Positions 28,364 to 39,161 are shown, counted from the stretch's first letter. The stretch is DNA of 64,000 nucleotides from Acidobacteriota bacterium (GCA_021803035.1 JAJZME010000081.1:51002-115001); one strand, 5' to 3'. Notes: a model not told the origin generated them from the letters alone. Program-made: numbers and translations.

Positions 28364-29773
28364 TTATTCCGCGCTCATCCGCGTCTCCGCACCCGCCGGC
28401 GCCGTCTGATTCTCGCGCATCTCCCTGGGGCTAAAGTAGTTGTCTTCCCAGAGATGCCTGTAGAAATCGCCCGTCAGTTGCGCCGCATAGGGCCCATAGG
28501 TCGGCCTGCCACCCTCCAGCAGGAAGACGGTCACCAGCTTTCCCCGCGGCGTGTCGGCGAACGCCCCGAACCACCCAAAGCGTGTTCCGGCCTTCGAGCA
28601 CGTCCCCGTCTTGCCGAAAAGCGGAAACTCCCGGAACTTGATGCGCATGCTCCGTGCGGTTCCGTACTCTACCGCACCCGCCATGCCGTCCTCCACGTCG
28701 GGAATAAACTTCGCGATATCGAGCTTCCGCTTGATCACCGGCGCAAAGTTCGCTGCTTCTTCAGCGGTGGTCGGATGCTGCAGATAATAAAGCGTTCCGC
28801 CGTTGGCAATTGCCGAGATCAGCGCTCCCAGTTGCAGTGGCGTCAACGACACGCCCTGTCCGAAGCTGCACATGCGTCCCACGCCGCCCTGCGCGGCGGG
28901 AATCGCCTGCCTCGGATATTCGCCCACGTGCTCGCCCTCGATGTGATAGCCGGCCAGCTCGCCCAGCCCAAACTCCCTGGCGTAACGCTGCACGCGCTCG
29001 AAGCCCAATTCGCGGCCCAGCTTTTCGAAGTAGAGATTGTTGCTGTGCGCCAGCGCCTCTGTCAGGTTCATGTGGAAGCCCCGCAGCCGCACCATGGTAT
29101 CCCGCGTCACGATCCCTTCGGAAAGCGCCGCCAGCGCCACGCTCAGCTTGATTGTCGAGCAAGGCTCCGCACCCGGTGACAGGGCCAACCTCTGGTTCAC
29201 CATGGCCAGAATCCGCCCGTCCGCGGGGTCGATCACCACGGCTGTGCCGTTCATCGCGCCCAGGGCTTCAATCGCCGCGCGACGCACCACCGGATCTTCG
29301 CCCGCCGTAATGTCGCCTGCAAAGATGTTGCCCTTGGCATACGAACTCACCAGGAATCGCTCGTAGTAGCGATGGCGCCGGTGCCGATGCGATACGCGCC
29401 GCGCCGCACTTCCTGTCCTGTGCCGCACGACCCGATGCGCCCGCGCATTCCCTGTCCGCGCGTGAGCCCGTGACACATGCGTAGTCCGGGCGTGCATTTT
29501 CGCGGAACGGTGCGTCGCGCCCTGCCTGCCTGCCGCATGCGCGCTCTTCGCGCGGCTCCGTGACGAGTGGACCGCCCTGGATCTGACCTTATGAGACTTG
29601 GCCTTATGTGTTGTCTTGTGATGGCGAGCCGCGGGAGGTGCCGTCTGCGATTGCCGCGGCGTTTTCGCGCTACCCTGTGTCGTATCCGGCGGAATCGCCG
29701 ATGATGCCCAGGCGGCGCTCATGCCGGCAATAGTCAGCGCCAACCCACACACCAATAAGCAAGACCACCTCAT
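28364..29773 (-). CDS. Penicillin-binding transpeptidase with a long basic linker
   Basis: A 469-residue protein with an N-terminal signal/anchor (MRWSCLLVCGLALTIAGM). Residues about 48-136 are a low-complexity stretch dominated by His, Arg, Lys, Ser and Ala. The transpeptidase domain has all three active-site motifs: SxxK at Ser206 (CSTIK), SxN at Ser244 (SNN) and KTG at Lys388 (GKTGT). The dimerisation domain of full-length class B PBPs is missing. It should act on peptidoglycan in the periplasm. It follows ftsZ on the same strand after about 295 bases, so a link to division or septal wall processing is plausible. GAGGA lies 8 bases before ATG 29773. Confidence 0.87.
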   Translation of the reverse strand: MRWSCLLVCGLALTIAGMSAAWASSAIPPDTTQGSAKTPRQSQTAPPAARHHKTTHKAKSHKVRSRAVHSSRSRAKSAHAAGRQGATHRSAKMHARTTHVSRAHARTGNARAHRVVRHRTGSAARRVSHRHRRHRYYERFLVSSYAKGNIFAGDITAGEDPVVRRAAIEALGAMNGTAVVIDPADGRILAMVNQRLALSPGAEPCSTIKLSVALAALSEGIVTRDTMVRLRGFHMNLTEALAHSNNLYFEKLGRELGFERVQRYAREFGLGELAGYHIEGEHVGEYPRQAIPAAQGGVGRMCSFGQGVSLTPLQLGALISAIANGGTLYYLQHPTTAEEAANFAPVIKRKLDIAKFIPDVEDGMAGAVEYGTARSMRIKFREFPLFGKTGTCSKAGTRFGWFGAFADTPRGKLVTVFLLEGGRPTYGPYAAQLTGDFYRHLWEDNYFSPREMRENQTAPAGAETRMSAE

Positions 29774-29849
29774 GCCGCACCGTCCTCTTGCCACGGATGC
29801 CCTGCCTTCCGTTCATCCGCGAACGGCATGTTTCATGCTCAAAGGACGA

Positions 29850-29876
29850 ATCCGCACCTCTATCCAAGGTGCGGAT
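29850..29876. other. Hairpin in the leader of the PBP gene
   Basis: A perfect 10-bp stem ATCCGCACCT/AGGTGCGGAT with a 7-base loop lies 77 bases upstream of the PBP start and about 190 bases after ftsZ. There is no T-tract. It may be a weak terminator of the ftsQAZ transcript or a leader structure. Confidence 0.4.
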
Positions 29877-30068
29877 CCGGCGCTTCCCGCTTCTGTCGCC
29901 TGCAGGCGGCTTACCGTCCGCTTGCAGGCATCCGGCTCCGTTGACCTTTGGCCCTCTCAACCTCGCCCAAAGGACACTTCGCCCCCTTGTTCCCATTCAG
30001 AAAGCGCGCAACTCCCGGGACTCTGCCACTAATATACTGCCGTTGCGGCCACTCCGGCATATCAATTC

Positions 30069-31562
30069 CTAGAATCGTAACCGCCGCATGAACGCGGGAA
30101 CATCCAGGTCCCGTTCCGGCTCCGTGTTCGGATCCGGAAACAGCGCCGGCCCTGGCTGAGCAGGCCCCGCATCCCCCGGAATCGTTGTGCGCGGCTCTTT
30201 TGCAGCCTCCGGTGCAGATTCCCGAGGAGCCGGTGTATAAGCGGGCTCTTCGGCCAGTTCGTTGAAATGCGGGCGCATCGGTTCTGCCGCCACCAGCTCC
30301 GGCTCGACCGGCGCAACAGGCTCGGCGCTACTCCTTGCCGCCGGAGTCATCACGTTGATTCTCGTCGAGACCACCGGTGTCGAGGCCGAAAAAAAGTGCG
30401 CTTCATCCCGCTCTACTGCGGCCTCTTCCTCTTCTTCGTCCTGGCTCATAAAGCGCGCCGGCGGCGCCGCCTGCAGCGGTGCTGCCTCGCGCATCCAGCT
30501 ATCCGGCGCCACCACCGGGACCGAAATTACCGGCTCCTCCACTACGCTCAGCATCCGTGCCCGCCGTTCCGGCATCTGGTCGCGAAACCCCGTCGCGATC
30601 ACGGTGATCTTCACCTCCTCGCCCATCTTCTCGTCCAGCACCGCGCCGAAGATGATGTTGGCATCTTCGTGCGCCGCAGTCTGAATCAGCGACGATGCCT
30701 CGTTGACCTCCGAGAGCTTGAGCGAACTCGACCCGGTGATATTGATCAGAATGCCGCGTGCCCCGTCGATCGCCCCGGCTTCCAGCAGCGGCGAAGCCAT
30801 CGCCGCCTGCGCCGCCTCCACCGCGCGATTCGCCCCCGAGCGGATCGCCGTGCCCATCACTGCGTGGCCCATGCCAGCCATGGTGGTCTTCACATCGGCA
30901 AAGTCGCGGTTGATGATGCCGGGAATGGCGATGATGTCGCTGATGCCCTGCACACCCTGGCGCAGCACGTCGTCGGCAATGCGGAAACTCTCGAAGAACC
31001 CGGCGTCTTTGGCCACCGCCAGCAGCTTCTCGTTGGGGATCACGATCATCGTGTCCACGCTCTCGATCAGCTCCTTCAGCCCGCGCTCGGCCTGCTGCAG
31101 GCGGCGCTTGCCTTCAAACCCGAAGGGCTTGGTGATCACGGCCACCGTTAGAATGCCCATCTCACTGGCCAGCGATGCAATTACCGGCGCCGCACCCGTG
31201 CCCGTGCCGCCGCCCAGCCCCGCGGTCACGAACACCATATCCGCGCCCTCCAGCGCCTCGATGATCTTTTCCGAGTCCTCCAGCGCCGCGCGCCGGCCCA
31301 CGTCGGGATTGGCGCCCGCGCCCAGCCCCGAGGTCAGCCGCACGCCCAGTTGCAGCTTCACCGGAGCCTGCGAAAGCTTCAGCGCCTGCACGTCGGTATT
31401 GGCGGCGATAAACTCCACGCCCTCCATGCGGGCCTGGATCATGCGGTTCACGGCGTTGCCGCCGCCGCCGCCCACCCCGATCACCTTGATGCGCGCTCCC
31501 TGTACGCTCTCGTCGTGATATTGAATGCGCATCTCTCCGGCTTCATTCCTCTGCTGTTCCAT
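30069..31562 (-). CDS. ftsZ: Cell division protein FtsZ
   Basis: FtsZ is the GTP-binding tubulin homologue that forms the division ring. The 497-residue protein carries [13 protein letters not shown], the tubulin signature [12 protein letters not shown] (about 114-125) and [13 protein letters not shown] and GAVLDEKM segments. A long acidic, Ala/Pro-rich linker (about 350-480) follows, ending in the conserved C-terminal peptide [10 protein letters not shown], which contacts FtsA. GAGGG precedes ATG 31562; an inner ATG at 31529 is possible. It lies 84 bases after ftsA, as the last gene of ftsQ-ftsA-ftsZ. Confidence 0.97.
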   Translation of the reverse strand: MEQQRNEAGEMRIQYHDESVQGARIKVIGVGGGGGNAVNRMIQARMEGVEFIAANTDVQALKLSQAPVKLQLGVRLTSGLGAGANPDVGRRAALEDSEKIIEALEGADMVFVTAGLGGGTGTGAAPVIASLASEMGILTVAVITKPFGFEGKRRLQQAERGLKELIESVDTMIVIPNEKLLAVAKDAGFFESFRIADDVLRQGVQGISDIIAIPGIINRDFADVKTTMAGMGHAVMGTAIRSGANRAVEAAQAAMASPLLEAGAIDGARGILINITGSSSLKLSEVNEASSLIQTAAHEDANIIFGAVLDEKMGEEVKITVIATGFRDQMPERRARMLSVVEEPVISVPVVAPDSWMREAAPLQAAPPARFMSQDEEEEEAAVERDEAHFFSASTPVVSTRINVMTPAARSSAEPVAPVEPELVAAEPMRPHFNELAEEPAYTPAPRESAPEAAKEPRTTIPGDAGPAQPGPALFPDPNTEPERDLDVPAFMRRLRF

Positions 31563-31646
31563 AATCCCTCGTGCCCTCCTCGTCTCGATAAACCTGTTTA
31601 GCGCCCATGCTCTGCGCGCTTTGCGCGGAGCAGATGGGGTGGGCGT

Positions 31647-32855
31647 TCAAACGCTCTCCGCAAACATCGCCCGCAGCTTGGAGCGCAGCGAACTGCTCTC
31701 CGCCGGGCGCTTCATTCTGGTGCGGTAGGCATACAACAACATGCCGATCGCCACCGAAAATCCCGGCTGCGCCAGTTCCTCCGGCATATGCGAAAGCCGC
31801 ACCGGCAGGCCGATTCGCGCCGGTACCCGCAGCTGGCTCTCCGTCACGTCCAGCATCCCGGGCAGCAATGCACCGCCGCCGGTCAGCACGCATCCGGCGC
31901 CCAGCGCGTCCAGCACACCGCCCTGCCGCAGGCTCTCTCGCACAAAGTAAAGAAGCTCGCGGGCGCGCGGTTCCAGAATTTCGGCAACCGTGCGCAGCGG
32001 CAGAATCTGCGGCTGCGGATTGGCAATCTCGATCTCCGCATCCTGCGGCACGGCCGTCACCACCGCGTTGCCATGCTCCCGCTTCAGTTGCTCGGCCTGC
32101 GCCACCGGCATCTGCAGCCCGATGGCCAGATCGTTGCTGAAGTGCGCGCCCCCGATGGGCACCGACGACGTATACGCCACCGCGCCCTCGAAAAACACCG
32201 CCAGCTCGGTTGAATGCGCGCCGATATCCATCAGGCACACGCCCAGTTCGCGCTCGTCGGCCGACAGCGTGCTTTCCGCCGCGGCAATCGACTCCAGCAA
32301 CGCCTCCGTCACTTCCAGCCCCGCGCGGTTGGCGCAGGTCACCGTGCTCTGCAGCGCGCTGCCCGAGCAGGTGGCAATGTGCAGATCCACCTCCAGCCGC
32401 GCTCCCACCATGCCCACCGGGTCGAAGATGCCCGGCTGGCCATCCAGAATGAATTGCCGCGGCAGCAGGTGCAGAATCTCGCGGTCCGGCGGCCGCTCCA
32501 CGGCCCGCGCCCGTTCCACGGCCATGCGCACGTCCTCGCGCGTAATCTCCCTCATGCGGCTGCCCAGTTGCAAACCGCCATTGGTGTTCAGCCCGCGGAT
32601 GTGCGGCCCTCCCACGCCCACCACGCAGCTTTCGATGTTGGCCTGGGCCACCCGTTCAGCTTGCTCGCTGGCCGCGCGCACCACCTTGGCCGCAGGTCCC
32701 AGTTCGGCTATCAGTCCCTTGCGCATCCCCGCTGACGCCATCACAGCATGTCCGCGGTAGCGCATCGCGTTCTCGTGCAAATCCACGGCCAGCACGCGCG
32801 TCCATGCGCTCCCGACGTCGAGAACCACGATAAGGTTGTCCAGTCGCTGCGTCAT
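31647..32855 (-). CDS. ftsA: Cell division protein FtsA
   Basis: FtsA is the actin-like protein that tethers FtsZ to the membrane. The 402-residue protein shows VVLDVGSAWTRVLAVD (phosphate 1 region), a SHMF-inserted 1C domain (about 82-165), LMDIGAHSTELAVF (phosphate 2), GGAHFSNDLA and VLTGGGALLPGM (adenosine region). The C-terminus LRSKLRAMFAESV is a short amphipathic helix suitable for membrane binding. The start overlaps the ftsQ stop by four bases (ATGA), so the two are translated together. Confidence 0.95.
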   Translation of the reverse strand: MTQRLDNLIVVLDVGSAWTRVLAVDLHENAMRYRGHAVMASAGMRKGLIAELGPAAKVVRAASEQAERVAQANIESCVVGVGGPHIRGLNTNGGLQLGSRMREITREDVRMAVERARAVERPPDREILHLLPRQFILDGQPGIFDPVGMVGARLEVDLHIATCSGSALQSTVTCANRAGLEVTEALLESIAAAESTLSADERELGVCLMDIGAHSTELAVFFEGAVAYTSSVPIGGAHFSNDLAIGLQMPVAQAEQLKREHGNAVVTAVPQDAEIEIANPQPQILPLRTVAEILEPRARELLYFVRESLRQGGVLDALGAGCVLTGGGALLPGMLDVTESQLRVPARIGLPVRLSHMPEELAQPGFSVAIGMLLYAYRTRMKRPAESSSLRSKLRAMFAESV

Positions 32856-33940
32856 CGCGTGGTTGCCTCCGCGGCGCGGCGCTCTTGCCCGCGGCCGCCG
32901 TTCTCAACCTGTCCAGCCGCCGATGGCTTGTCTTCGTTTGCCGTGGCGTCGGCGCCGGAAGCCATCTGCAACACCACCTGCCGCTTGTAGCGCAGGTCCA
33001 CCGCGGCCAACTGCGGATACTGCTGCAGCCATCCGGCGATGTGCGCCCTGAAGCGCAGATAGCGTTCCAGGAAGTGGCTCTCGCCGAAGTGCGCCAGAAT
33101 ATCCCGTCCCGCTTCCGGCGTCAGAACCTGCGCGTCTTCCGGATCGGTCAGGTTCACCTCCGAGATATTCTCCGCGTAGTGCTGGCCGGTCGAGTCCAGT
33201 TCGCGCATCATGCGCAGATACAGCGCCACGCGCGCCGCCCGTGCCGCCTGCGGGTCGCGCGGATCGATCCCGATCAGCACCGGGAAAGAGTAGTGATGCG
33301 CGGCGATGGCCGCCGGCTTCATCGGCAGCACCACGCCCTGCGCGTCCACCAGTTCAATCTGCCGCCCCTCGCGCACAAACGCCACCGGCGTCCGCTCCAC
33401 GATCGCTACCCGAATCCGGTTGGGCAAAATGCGCATCACCGCGGCCCGATCGACCCACGGAATGGCTTCCAGTTGCTCGCGCCGTTTGTTGAGCGGAACC
33501 AGAAAGATGTTGCTCCCGATGTCCTGGCGGAAAACTGACAGAACCTGCGCCGGGCTCACCTCGCTCAGGCCGGTGGCCTGAATGTCGCTGGCGCTGTCAA
33601 CACGGAATTGCGCGTTGTGTTCGAGATAGTTCTTTAGCAGCACGCCCGCCGTGATTAGTCCGCTCAGCGCCAGAAACGCGCAAAACGCCAGAAACACTCG
33701 CCCTGTGGTGCTCGCTGGCCGCCACCAGGCGCCGCGCCGCGCATCTCCCTTCGACCGGTAGCCTCTGGCTCCGGGACGCGCGTCATCGTCGCCGTCCATG
33801 TCCTCCACGTCCAGCGGCATGCCCGGCAAAATCCGCCCTGTTCGGGGCGTAACCTGCTGCATGCGCCGCACGCGGGAAACCGCGGGCGCGTCATCCTCAA
33901 AATCAAGAGGCCGTGTTTTTGTGCTGCCCTGATTTGCCAC
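32852..33940 (-). CDS. ftsQ: Cell division protein FtsQ
   Basis: FtsQ is a bitopic membrane protein of the divisome. The 362-residue product has a long, charged cytoplasmic N-terminus (about 80 residues, with an Asp-rich VEDMDGDDD stretch), one transmembrane helix (about 81-103) and a POTRA domain beginning at FRVDSASDIQATGL. The FtsQ/DivIB beta domain follows, with IPWVDRAAVMRILPNRI and VAFVREGRQIELVDAQGVVL. The C-terminal tail is Glu/Arg/Ala-rich and probably disordered. In canonical clusters this gene directly follows murC or ddl; here murC is 21 kb away in the opposite orientation. Confidence 0.93.
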   Translation of the reverse strand: MANQGSTKTRPLDFEDDAPAVSRVRRMQQVTPRTGRILPGMPLDVEDMDGDDDARPGARGYRSKGDARRGAWWRPASTTGRVFLAFCAFLALSGLITAGVLLKNYLEHNAQFRVDSASDIQATGLSEVSPAQVLSVFRQDIGSNIFLVPLNKRREQLEAIPWVDRAAVMRILPNRIRVAIVERTPVAFVREGRQIELVDAQGVVLPMKPAAIAAHHYSFPVLIGIDPRDPQAARAARVALYLRMMRELDSTGQHYAENISEVNLTDPEDAQVLTPEAGRDILAHFGESHFLERYLRFRAHIAGWLQQYPQLAAVDLRYKRQVVLQMASGADATANEDKPSAAGQVENGGRGQERRAAEATTR

Positions 33941-34204
33941 GCCTGAGCAAAGTCGTGAGAGTCGCCAGACTTCACTATAGCCCGGCGTGCAGTGGATTCT
34001 TCCGCAATGGAATCGAGGGGAATCCGCGCGGTTACGGGAAAGAATAAGACCAGCTTCTGGATGGAAGCGCTATGCGACCTCGCTCAGCGCAGGCTCCCGG
34101 CTCCAACATGACCAACGCGCGGAACTTGCGCACGATTGCGGATTCGCGAGCATGGCGCGCTCTCTGAAGCGCGATTGTCGGAGCGGGGTGCCCCTGGGTG
34201 GCGG

Positions 34205-35176
<972 letters not shown>

Positions 35177-35325
35177 GGCGCTTGCGGTTCTCCAGTACCT
35201 AAGCTACCACAGCGGTTGTGGGTATCCGGCACATGGTCGGGCAGCGGCGGGGAACCGTGAATTCAATTGCCAAAGTAGTACCCTATTGAATCGGCAATGA
35301 TGCATTTTGACTTTTGATTCCCGGT

Positions 35326-35718
35326 CTAAGGCCGGCCTATCATAACTTCAGTGGCCTTGATGAGCGCCACGGCTTCGTCGCCCGGCTTGAGCGCCAGTTC
35401 GCGGACGGCGTCGGCAGTGATGATGGCGGTTACGTGCTGGTTACCGACGGCGAGCACGACCTTGGCCATCAGGCCCTCAACGCGCACTTCCACAACACTG
35501 CCGAGAAGCTGATTGCGGCCGCTGATGCGCGCGTTGCCCGTCTGCGCTTGCGTGGGAGGCAGGAATTCCTTGAGCGCATCGAGGGGAACGCGGTGATGAC
35601 CGCCGGGCGTCTTGATGGTCTGGATGCGGCCGGAGAGGATCCAGTGCTTGAGCGCAGGGTAGCTCATGCCAAGTCGCTCCGCGGCCTGGCGGGGCGTGAG
35701 CAGCGTGGAAGTGGGCAT
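35326..35718 (-). CDS. HTH-TOBE (molybdate-binding type) regulator
   Basis: A 130-residue protein with an N-terminal MerR/excisionase-type helix-turn-helix (LTPRQAAERLGMSYPALKHWILSGRI, then a GGHHRVP wing) and one C-terminal TOBE/Mop domain (about 66-130: SGRNQLLGSVVEVRVEGLMAKV...ITADAVRELALKPGD). TOBE domains of this type bind molybdate or tungstate as oligomers, and the layout resembles small ModE/MopI-like regulators. The start at 35718 is preferred because the HTH begins there; upstream codons are unlike protein. It is divergent from hppA. The ligand is inferred from the fold only. Confidence 0.78.
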   Translation of the reverse strand: MPTSTLLTPRQAAERLGMSYPALKHWILSGRIQTIKTPGGHHRVPLDALKEFLPPTQAQTGNARISGRNQLLGSVVEVRVEGLMAKVVLAVGNQHVTAIITADAVRELALKPGDEAVALIKATEVMIGRP

Positions 35719-36123
35719 AAAGTCTGGCAATCCTCCGTCGATGAGTAGTTTATACACTCCGGCCCGGGCGGCACGCGACGCGATTTTTTCCCCGCCCCCG
35801 GCCGCGCGGCCGGTAAAGATTGCCCGCAAAGAGGCGTGATCGCAATCACGCGGCAGTGGTCAGTCCACATGGTAGCCTGCCGGTGGAAAATCCCGCTAAT
35901 TCGGGAGCGGTATCTTGAGGGCCATCCGTCGGGCGGCTTCATATCCAGGTCGGGAGGAGTTGTGAGCGTACAGCAGAATTGGGTCTGGTTCTTGATGGGC
36001 GCGAGCCTGCTCTCGCTCCTTATGGTCCGGCTGTTTGCGCGGCGCGCGCCGGGCTGGGACACCGGAACGCCGGCAAGGCAGCAGATTTCCACCCAAAGCC
36101 AACGAGCGGGCAGAGGAGGGCGT
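35719..36123. other. Divergent leader region between the TOBE regulator and hppA
   Basis: About 400 bases. A small hairpin CCCG-CTAATT-CGGG lies near 35892-35905. The hppA frame is open across the right part. A GGGAGGAG site followed by in-frame GTG at 35962 would add a 54-residue N-terminal extension with one hydrophobic helix (WVWFLMGASLLSLLMV). No riboswitch was recognised. Confidence 0.45.
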
Positions 36124-38649
36124 ATGAAGAGCCATTTATTGTCGTGGCGCTGGGCCAGATTCGCCAGCGTCATTGCCGCACTGATGCTGTTCGGAGGCGG
36201 CGCAGCTTTCGCAGCACCTGCGGCTCAGGTCGGAGGCGAAGCCAATCTGAAGCTGCCGGATCTGACGCAGGTCCGCTTCTTTGGGCCGGGGGGCATCAAC
36301 GGTCACGACCTGCTCATGTACGGGCCTCTGTTTTGCATTTTGGGCATGATCTTCGGCTTCATCATGTACCTTCACCTGAAGCGGCTGCCGGCGCATCGGT
36401 CCATGCTGGAGATGTCGCAGTTGATCTGGGAGACATCCAAAACCTATCTGATCAACCAGGGCAAATTTCTGCTCCTGCTCTGGAGCTTCATCGCGGTTGT
36501 CATCCTTGCCTATTTCGATATATTGCTCCATTTCAGCGCGCTACGCGTGGCCATCATTCTGGTCTTCAGCGTGCTGGGCATGGCGGGCAGCTACTTTGTG
36601 GCCTGGTTTGGCATCCGCGTGAACACGCTGGCCAACTCGCGCGCCGCCTATGCCGCGCTGGGCGGCAATCCCTATCGCGCGTTTACCGTTCCGCTTAAGT
36701 CGGGCATGAGCATCGGTATGATGCTGATCTCGATCGAGCTGCTGATGATGTTCAGCATCATTCTGGTTGTGCCGGGCAGCTACGCGGGTCCGTGCTTCAT
36801 CGGCTTCGCCATCGGCGAATCGCTGGGCGCCGCGACGCTCCGCCTGGCTGGCGGCATCTTTACCAAGATTGCCGACATCGGCGCCGACCTGATGAAGATC
36901 GTCTTCCACGTCAAAGAGGACGACGCCCGCAACCCGGGCGTCATCGCCGACTGCACCGGTGACAATGCCGGCGATTCGGTCGGCCCCACGGCCGACGGTT
37001 TTGAAACCTACGGCGTGGTCCAGGTCGCCCTCATCGCTTTCATCATCCTGGGCGCGAAGGGCGCGGAAGTTGGCGTGGAATTGCTGGTCTGGCTGTTTGC
37101 CGTTCGCGTGGCCATGCTGGTGGCGGCCGTTGCGGGCTATTACATCAACGCCTTCATCTCCAGGGCGCGCTACGGCAAAGCCGTGGAATTGAACTTCGAA
37201 GCGCCGCTCACTTCGCTGGTTTGGATCACTTCCATCGTCACCATTGCCATCACCTATCCGGTCACGGCGCTCCTGCTCCCTCATTTGGGCGGCGATCCCA
37301 CCTTGTGGTGGAAGCTGGCGACGATCACTTCCTGCGGCACCGTGGCGGGCGCGCTGATTCCGGAGCTGGTTAAGGTCTTTACATCAACCAAGGCGCGCCA
37401 CGTACAAGAGGTTGTGGCGTCGGCAAAAGAGGGCGGAGCGGCTCTCGATCTCTTGTCCGGATTTGTCTCGGGGAATTTCTCCGCCTACTACCTGGGCGGC
37501 GCGGTCATCGTTTTAATGGCCATCGGCTATGCGGTAAGCACCCTGGGCTTCGAAAATGTGATTCTGGCTTCGCCGATGTTCGCCTTTGGCCTGGTTGCCT
37601 TCGGCTTCCTGGGAATGGGGCCGGTGACCATCGCCGTCGATTCCTTTGGACCGGTAACGGACAATGCGCAATCCATCTATGAGCTGTCGCTCATCGAGGA
37701 AGAGCCGGGCGTTCCTGAAGAAGTGAAACGGCTGTACGGCGTAGACGTGGACTTCGAGGCGGCCAAGAGGACGCTGGAAGCAGGCGACGGCGCCGGCAAC
37801 ACCTTCAAGGCCAGCTCCAAGCCGGTGCTCATCGGCACGGCGGTCGTGGGCGCCACCACGCTCATCTTCGCCACCATCATGGCGCTGACCAACTCGCTCA
37901 CGGAGCACGTGAACAAGCTTTCGCTGCTCAATGCTCCTTTTCTGCTCGGCCTGATCACCGGCGGCGCAGTGATTTACTGGTTCATCGGCGCCTCCACCCA
38001 GGCGGTGACCACAGGCGCCTACCGTGCCGTGGAATTCATCAAGAGGAATATCCATATTGACGCCTCGGGGAGAGCGTCCACTGAGGATAGCAAGAGGGTA
38101 GTGGGCATTTGCACCCACTATGCGCAAGCCGGGATGCTGAACATCTTCATCTCGCTGTTCTTTGCCGCCTTGGCCTTTGCCTTCCTGGACCCGTTCTTCT
38201 TCATCGGGTACCTGATCTCCATCGCCATCTTCGGGCTCTACGCGGCTGTCTCCATGGCCAACGCAGGCGGCGCCTGGGACAACGCCAAGAAGATCGTCGA
38301 GGTCGATCTGCGCGAAAAGGGAACGCCCCTGCACGAGGCGACGGTGGTGGGCGACCTGGTGGGCGATCCGTTCAAGGATACCTCCTCGGTTGCTCTCAAC
38401 CCGGTCATCAAGTTCACCACGCTCTTTGGCTTGCTGGCTGTGGAACTGGCGGTTCGGATGTCGGCGATCAGACACGGCGCGATGTGGACGCACGTGCTTT
38501 CGGCCGTATTCTTCGCCATATCCTTCTTCTTCGTCTATCGGTCGTTTTACGGCATGCGCATCCGCAGCGATGCGCCATCGGAAACCTCTCACCCCGAGGC
38601 TGAGCTGGATTTGACGGCGGCCGGCTCGACCAAGGCCGTTGGCCGTTAG
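36124..38649 (+). CDS. hppA: Membrane-bound proton-translocating pyrophosphatase, K+-independent type
   Basis: HppA couples hydrolysis of cytoplasmic pyrophosphate to ion pumping across the membrane. The 841-residue protein begins with a signal-like segment (MKSHLLSWRWARFASVIAALM) and contains about 15-16 hydrophobic helices. The pyrophosphate loop reads GGIFTKIADIGADLMK...EDDARNPGVIADCTGDNAGDSVG, then PTADGFETYG, where many homologues have VAGMGADLFESY. GNTFKASSK (about 558-566) has Lys at the position that marks K+-independent enzymes (Ala in K+-dependent ones). The C-terminal GGAWDNAKKIVE...GDLVGDPFKDTSSVALNPVIK is canonical but interrupted by family-typical changes. GAGGAGGG precedes ATG 36124; an upstream GTG (35962) is an alternative. 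Proton rather than sodium is inferred. Confidence 0.93.
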   Translation: MKSHLLSWRWARFASVIAALMLFGGGAAFAAPAAQVGGEANLKLPDLTQVRFFGPGGINGHDLLMYGPLFCILGMIFGFIMYLHLKRLPAHRSMLEMSQLIWETSKTYLINQGKFLLLLWSFIAVVILAYFDILLHFSALRVAIILVFSVLGMAGSYFVAWFGIRVNTLANSRAAYAALGGNPYRAFTVPLKSGMSIGMMLISIELLMMFSIILVVPGSYAGPCFIGFAIGESLGAATLRLAGGIFTKIADIGADLMKIVFHVKEDDARNPGVIADCTGDNAGDSVGPTADGFETYGVVQVALIAFIILGAKGAEVGVELLVWLFAVRVAMLVAAVAGYYINAFISRARYGKAVELNFEAPLTSLVWITSIVTIAITYPVTALLLPHLGGDPTLWWKLATITSCGTVAGALIPELVKVFTSTKARHVQEVVASAKEGGAALDLLSGFVSGNFSAYYLGGAVIVLMAIGYAVSTLGFENVILASPMFAFGLVAFGFLGMGPVTIAVDSFGPVTDNAQSIYELSLIEEEPGVPEEVKRLYGVDVDFEAAKRTLEAGDGAGNTFKASSKPVLIGTAVVGATTLIFATIMALTNSLTEHVNKLSLLNAPFLLGLITGGAVIYWFIGASTQAVTTGAYRAVEFIKRNIHIDASGRASTEDSKRVVGICTHYAQAGMLNIFISLFFAALAFAFLDPFFFIGYLISIAIFGLYAAVSMANAGGAWDNAKKIVEVDLREKGTPLHEATVVGDLVGDPFKDTSSVALNPVIKFTTLFGLLAVELAVRMSAIRHGAMWTHVLSAVFFAISFFFVYRSFYGMRIRSDAPSETSHPEAELDLTAAGSTKAVGR

Positions 38650-38684
38650 GCGGGGAAGACCGCGAGGCACTCCGCGGGACAATC

Positions 38685-38714
38685 GGTGCGCCGGAAGAGA
38701 TGCGCCGGCGCACC
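38685..38714. terminator. GC-rich hairpin downstream of hppA
   Basis: A perfect 10-bp stem GGTGCGCCGG/CCGGCGCACC with a 10-base loop, 36 bases after the hppA stop. There is no T-tract, so it may be a rho-assisted terminator or an mRNA 3' stabiliser. Confidence 0.4.
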
Positions 38715-39109
38715 GGCGCCCCAGAGTCGGTGCGCGATGCCACCAATCTATTGACTCTATTGACCTAAGCGACTGGCCCTCCGTCCATCCGGCCCGCGGC
38801 GCCCTTCCGCGCCTGCTCGAATGACCTTTTGTCCGGCGGTCCCGGCTGATTTTCGCCGGTAGGCCCTCCCGCCCGGCTGTCCACAAATCCACAGTTTTGT
38901 TCCAGTTTTGCCCCGAAGCTGCACTATTTATGCGCCTTGAAGCGGATTCCGTCCGGGGCTACGCTTGTAGATGAGGCCGTCTCCAGGCCGGTCATCCGCG
39001 GGCTCGCATCGGAGCGAAGGCTGAAACCCGTAGCGGACGGGGCGTTCCGGCGCTTTCCACAGGCAAATGGCCGATGTTTGAAAGCGAGGTGCGGGAAATG
39101 ACAGCAAAA

Positions 39110-39161
39110 TACAAGATATTGTGGTTTGGGGTTGACATGCCCCATGGACAGCGGTATTTTT
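39110..39161 (+). promoter_or_regulatory. nrdJ promoter with NrdR-like box
   Basis: TTGACA (39133-39138) and TATTTT (39156-39161) are separated by 17 bases, a good sigma-70-type promoter. The -35 sits inside the palindrome GGGG-TTGACATG-CCCC (39129-39144). Directly upstream, ATACAAGATATTGTGG (39110-39125) matches the NrdR box consensus at about 13 of 16 positions. NrdR is the ATP/dATP-sensing repressor of ribonucleotide reductase genes. Only one box was found; they usually come in pairs. Confidence 0.6.
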
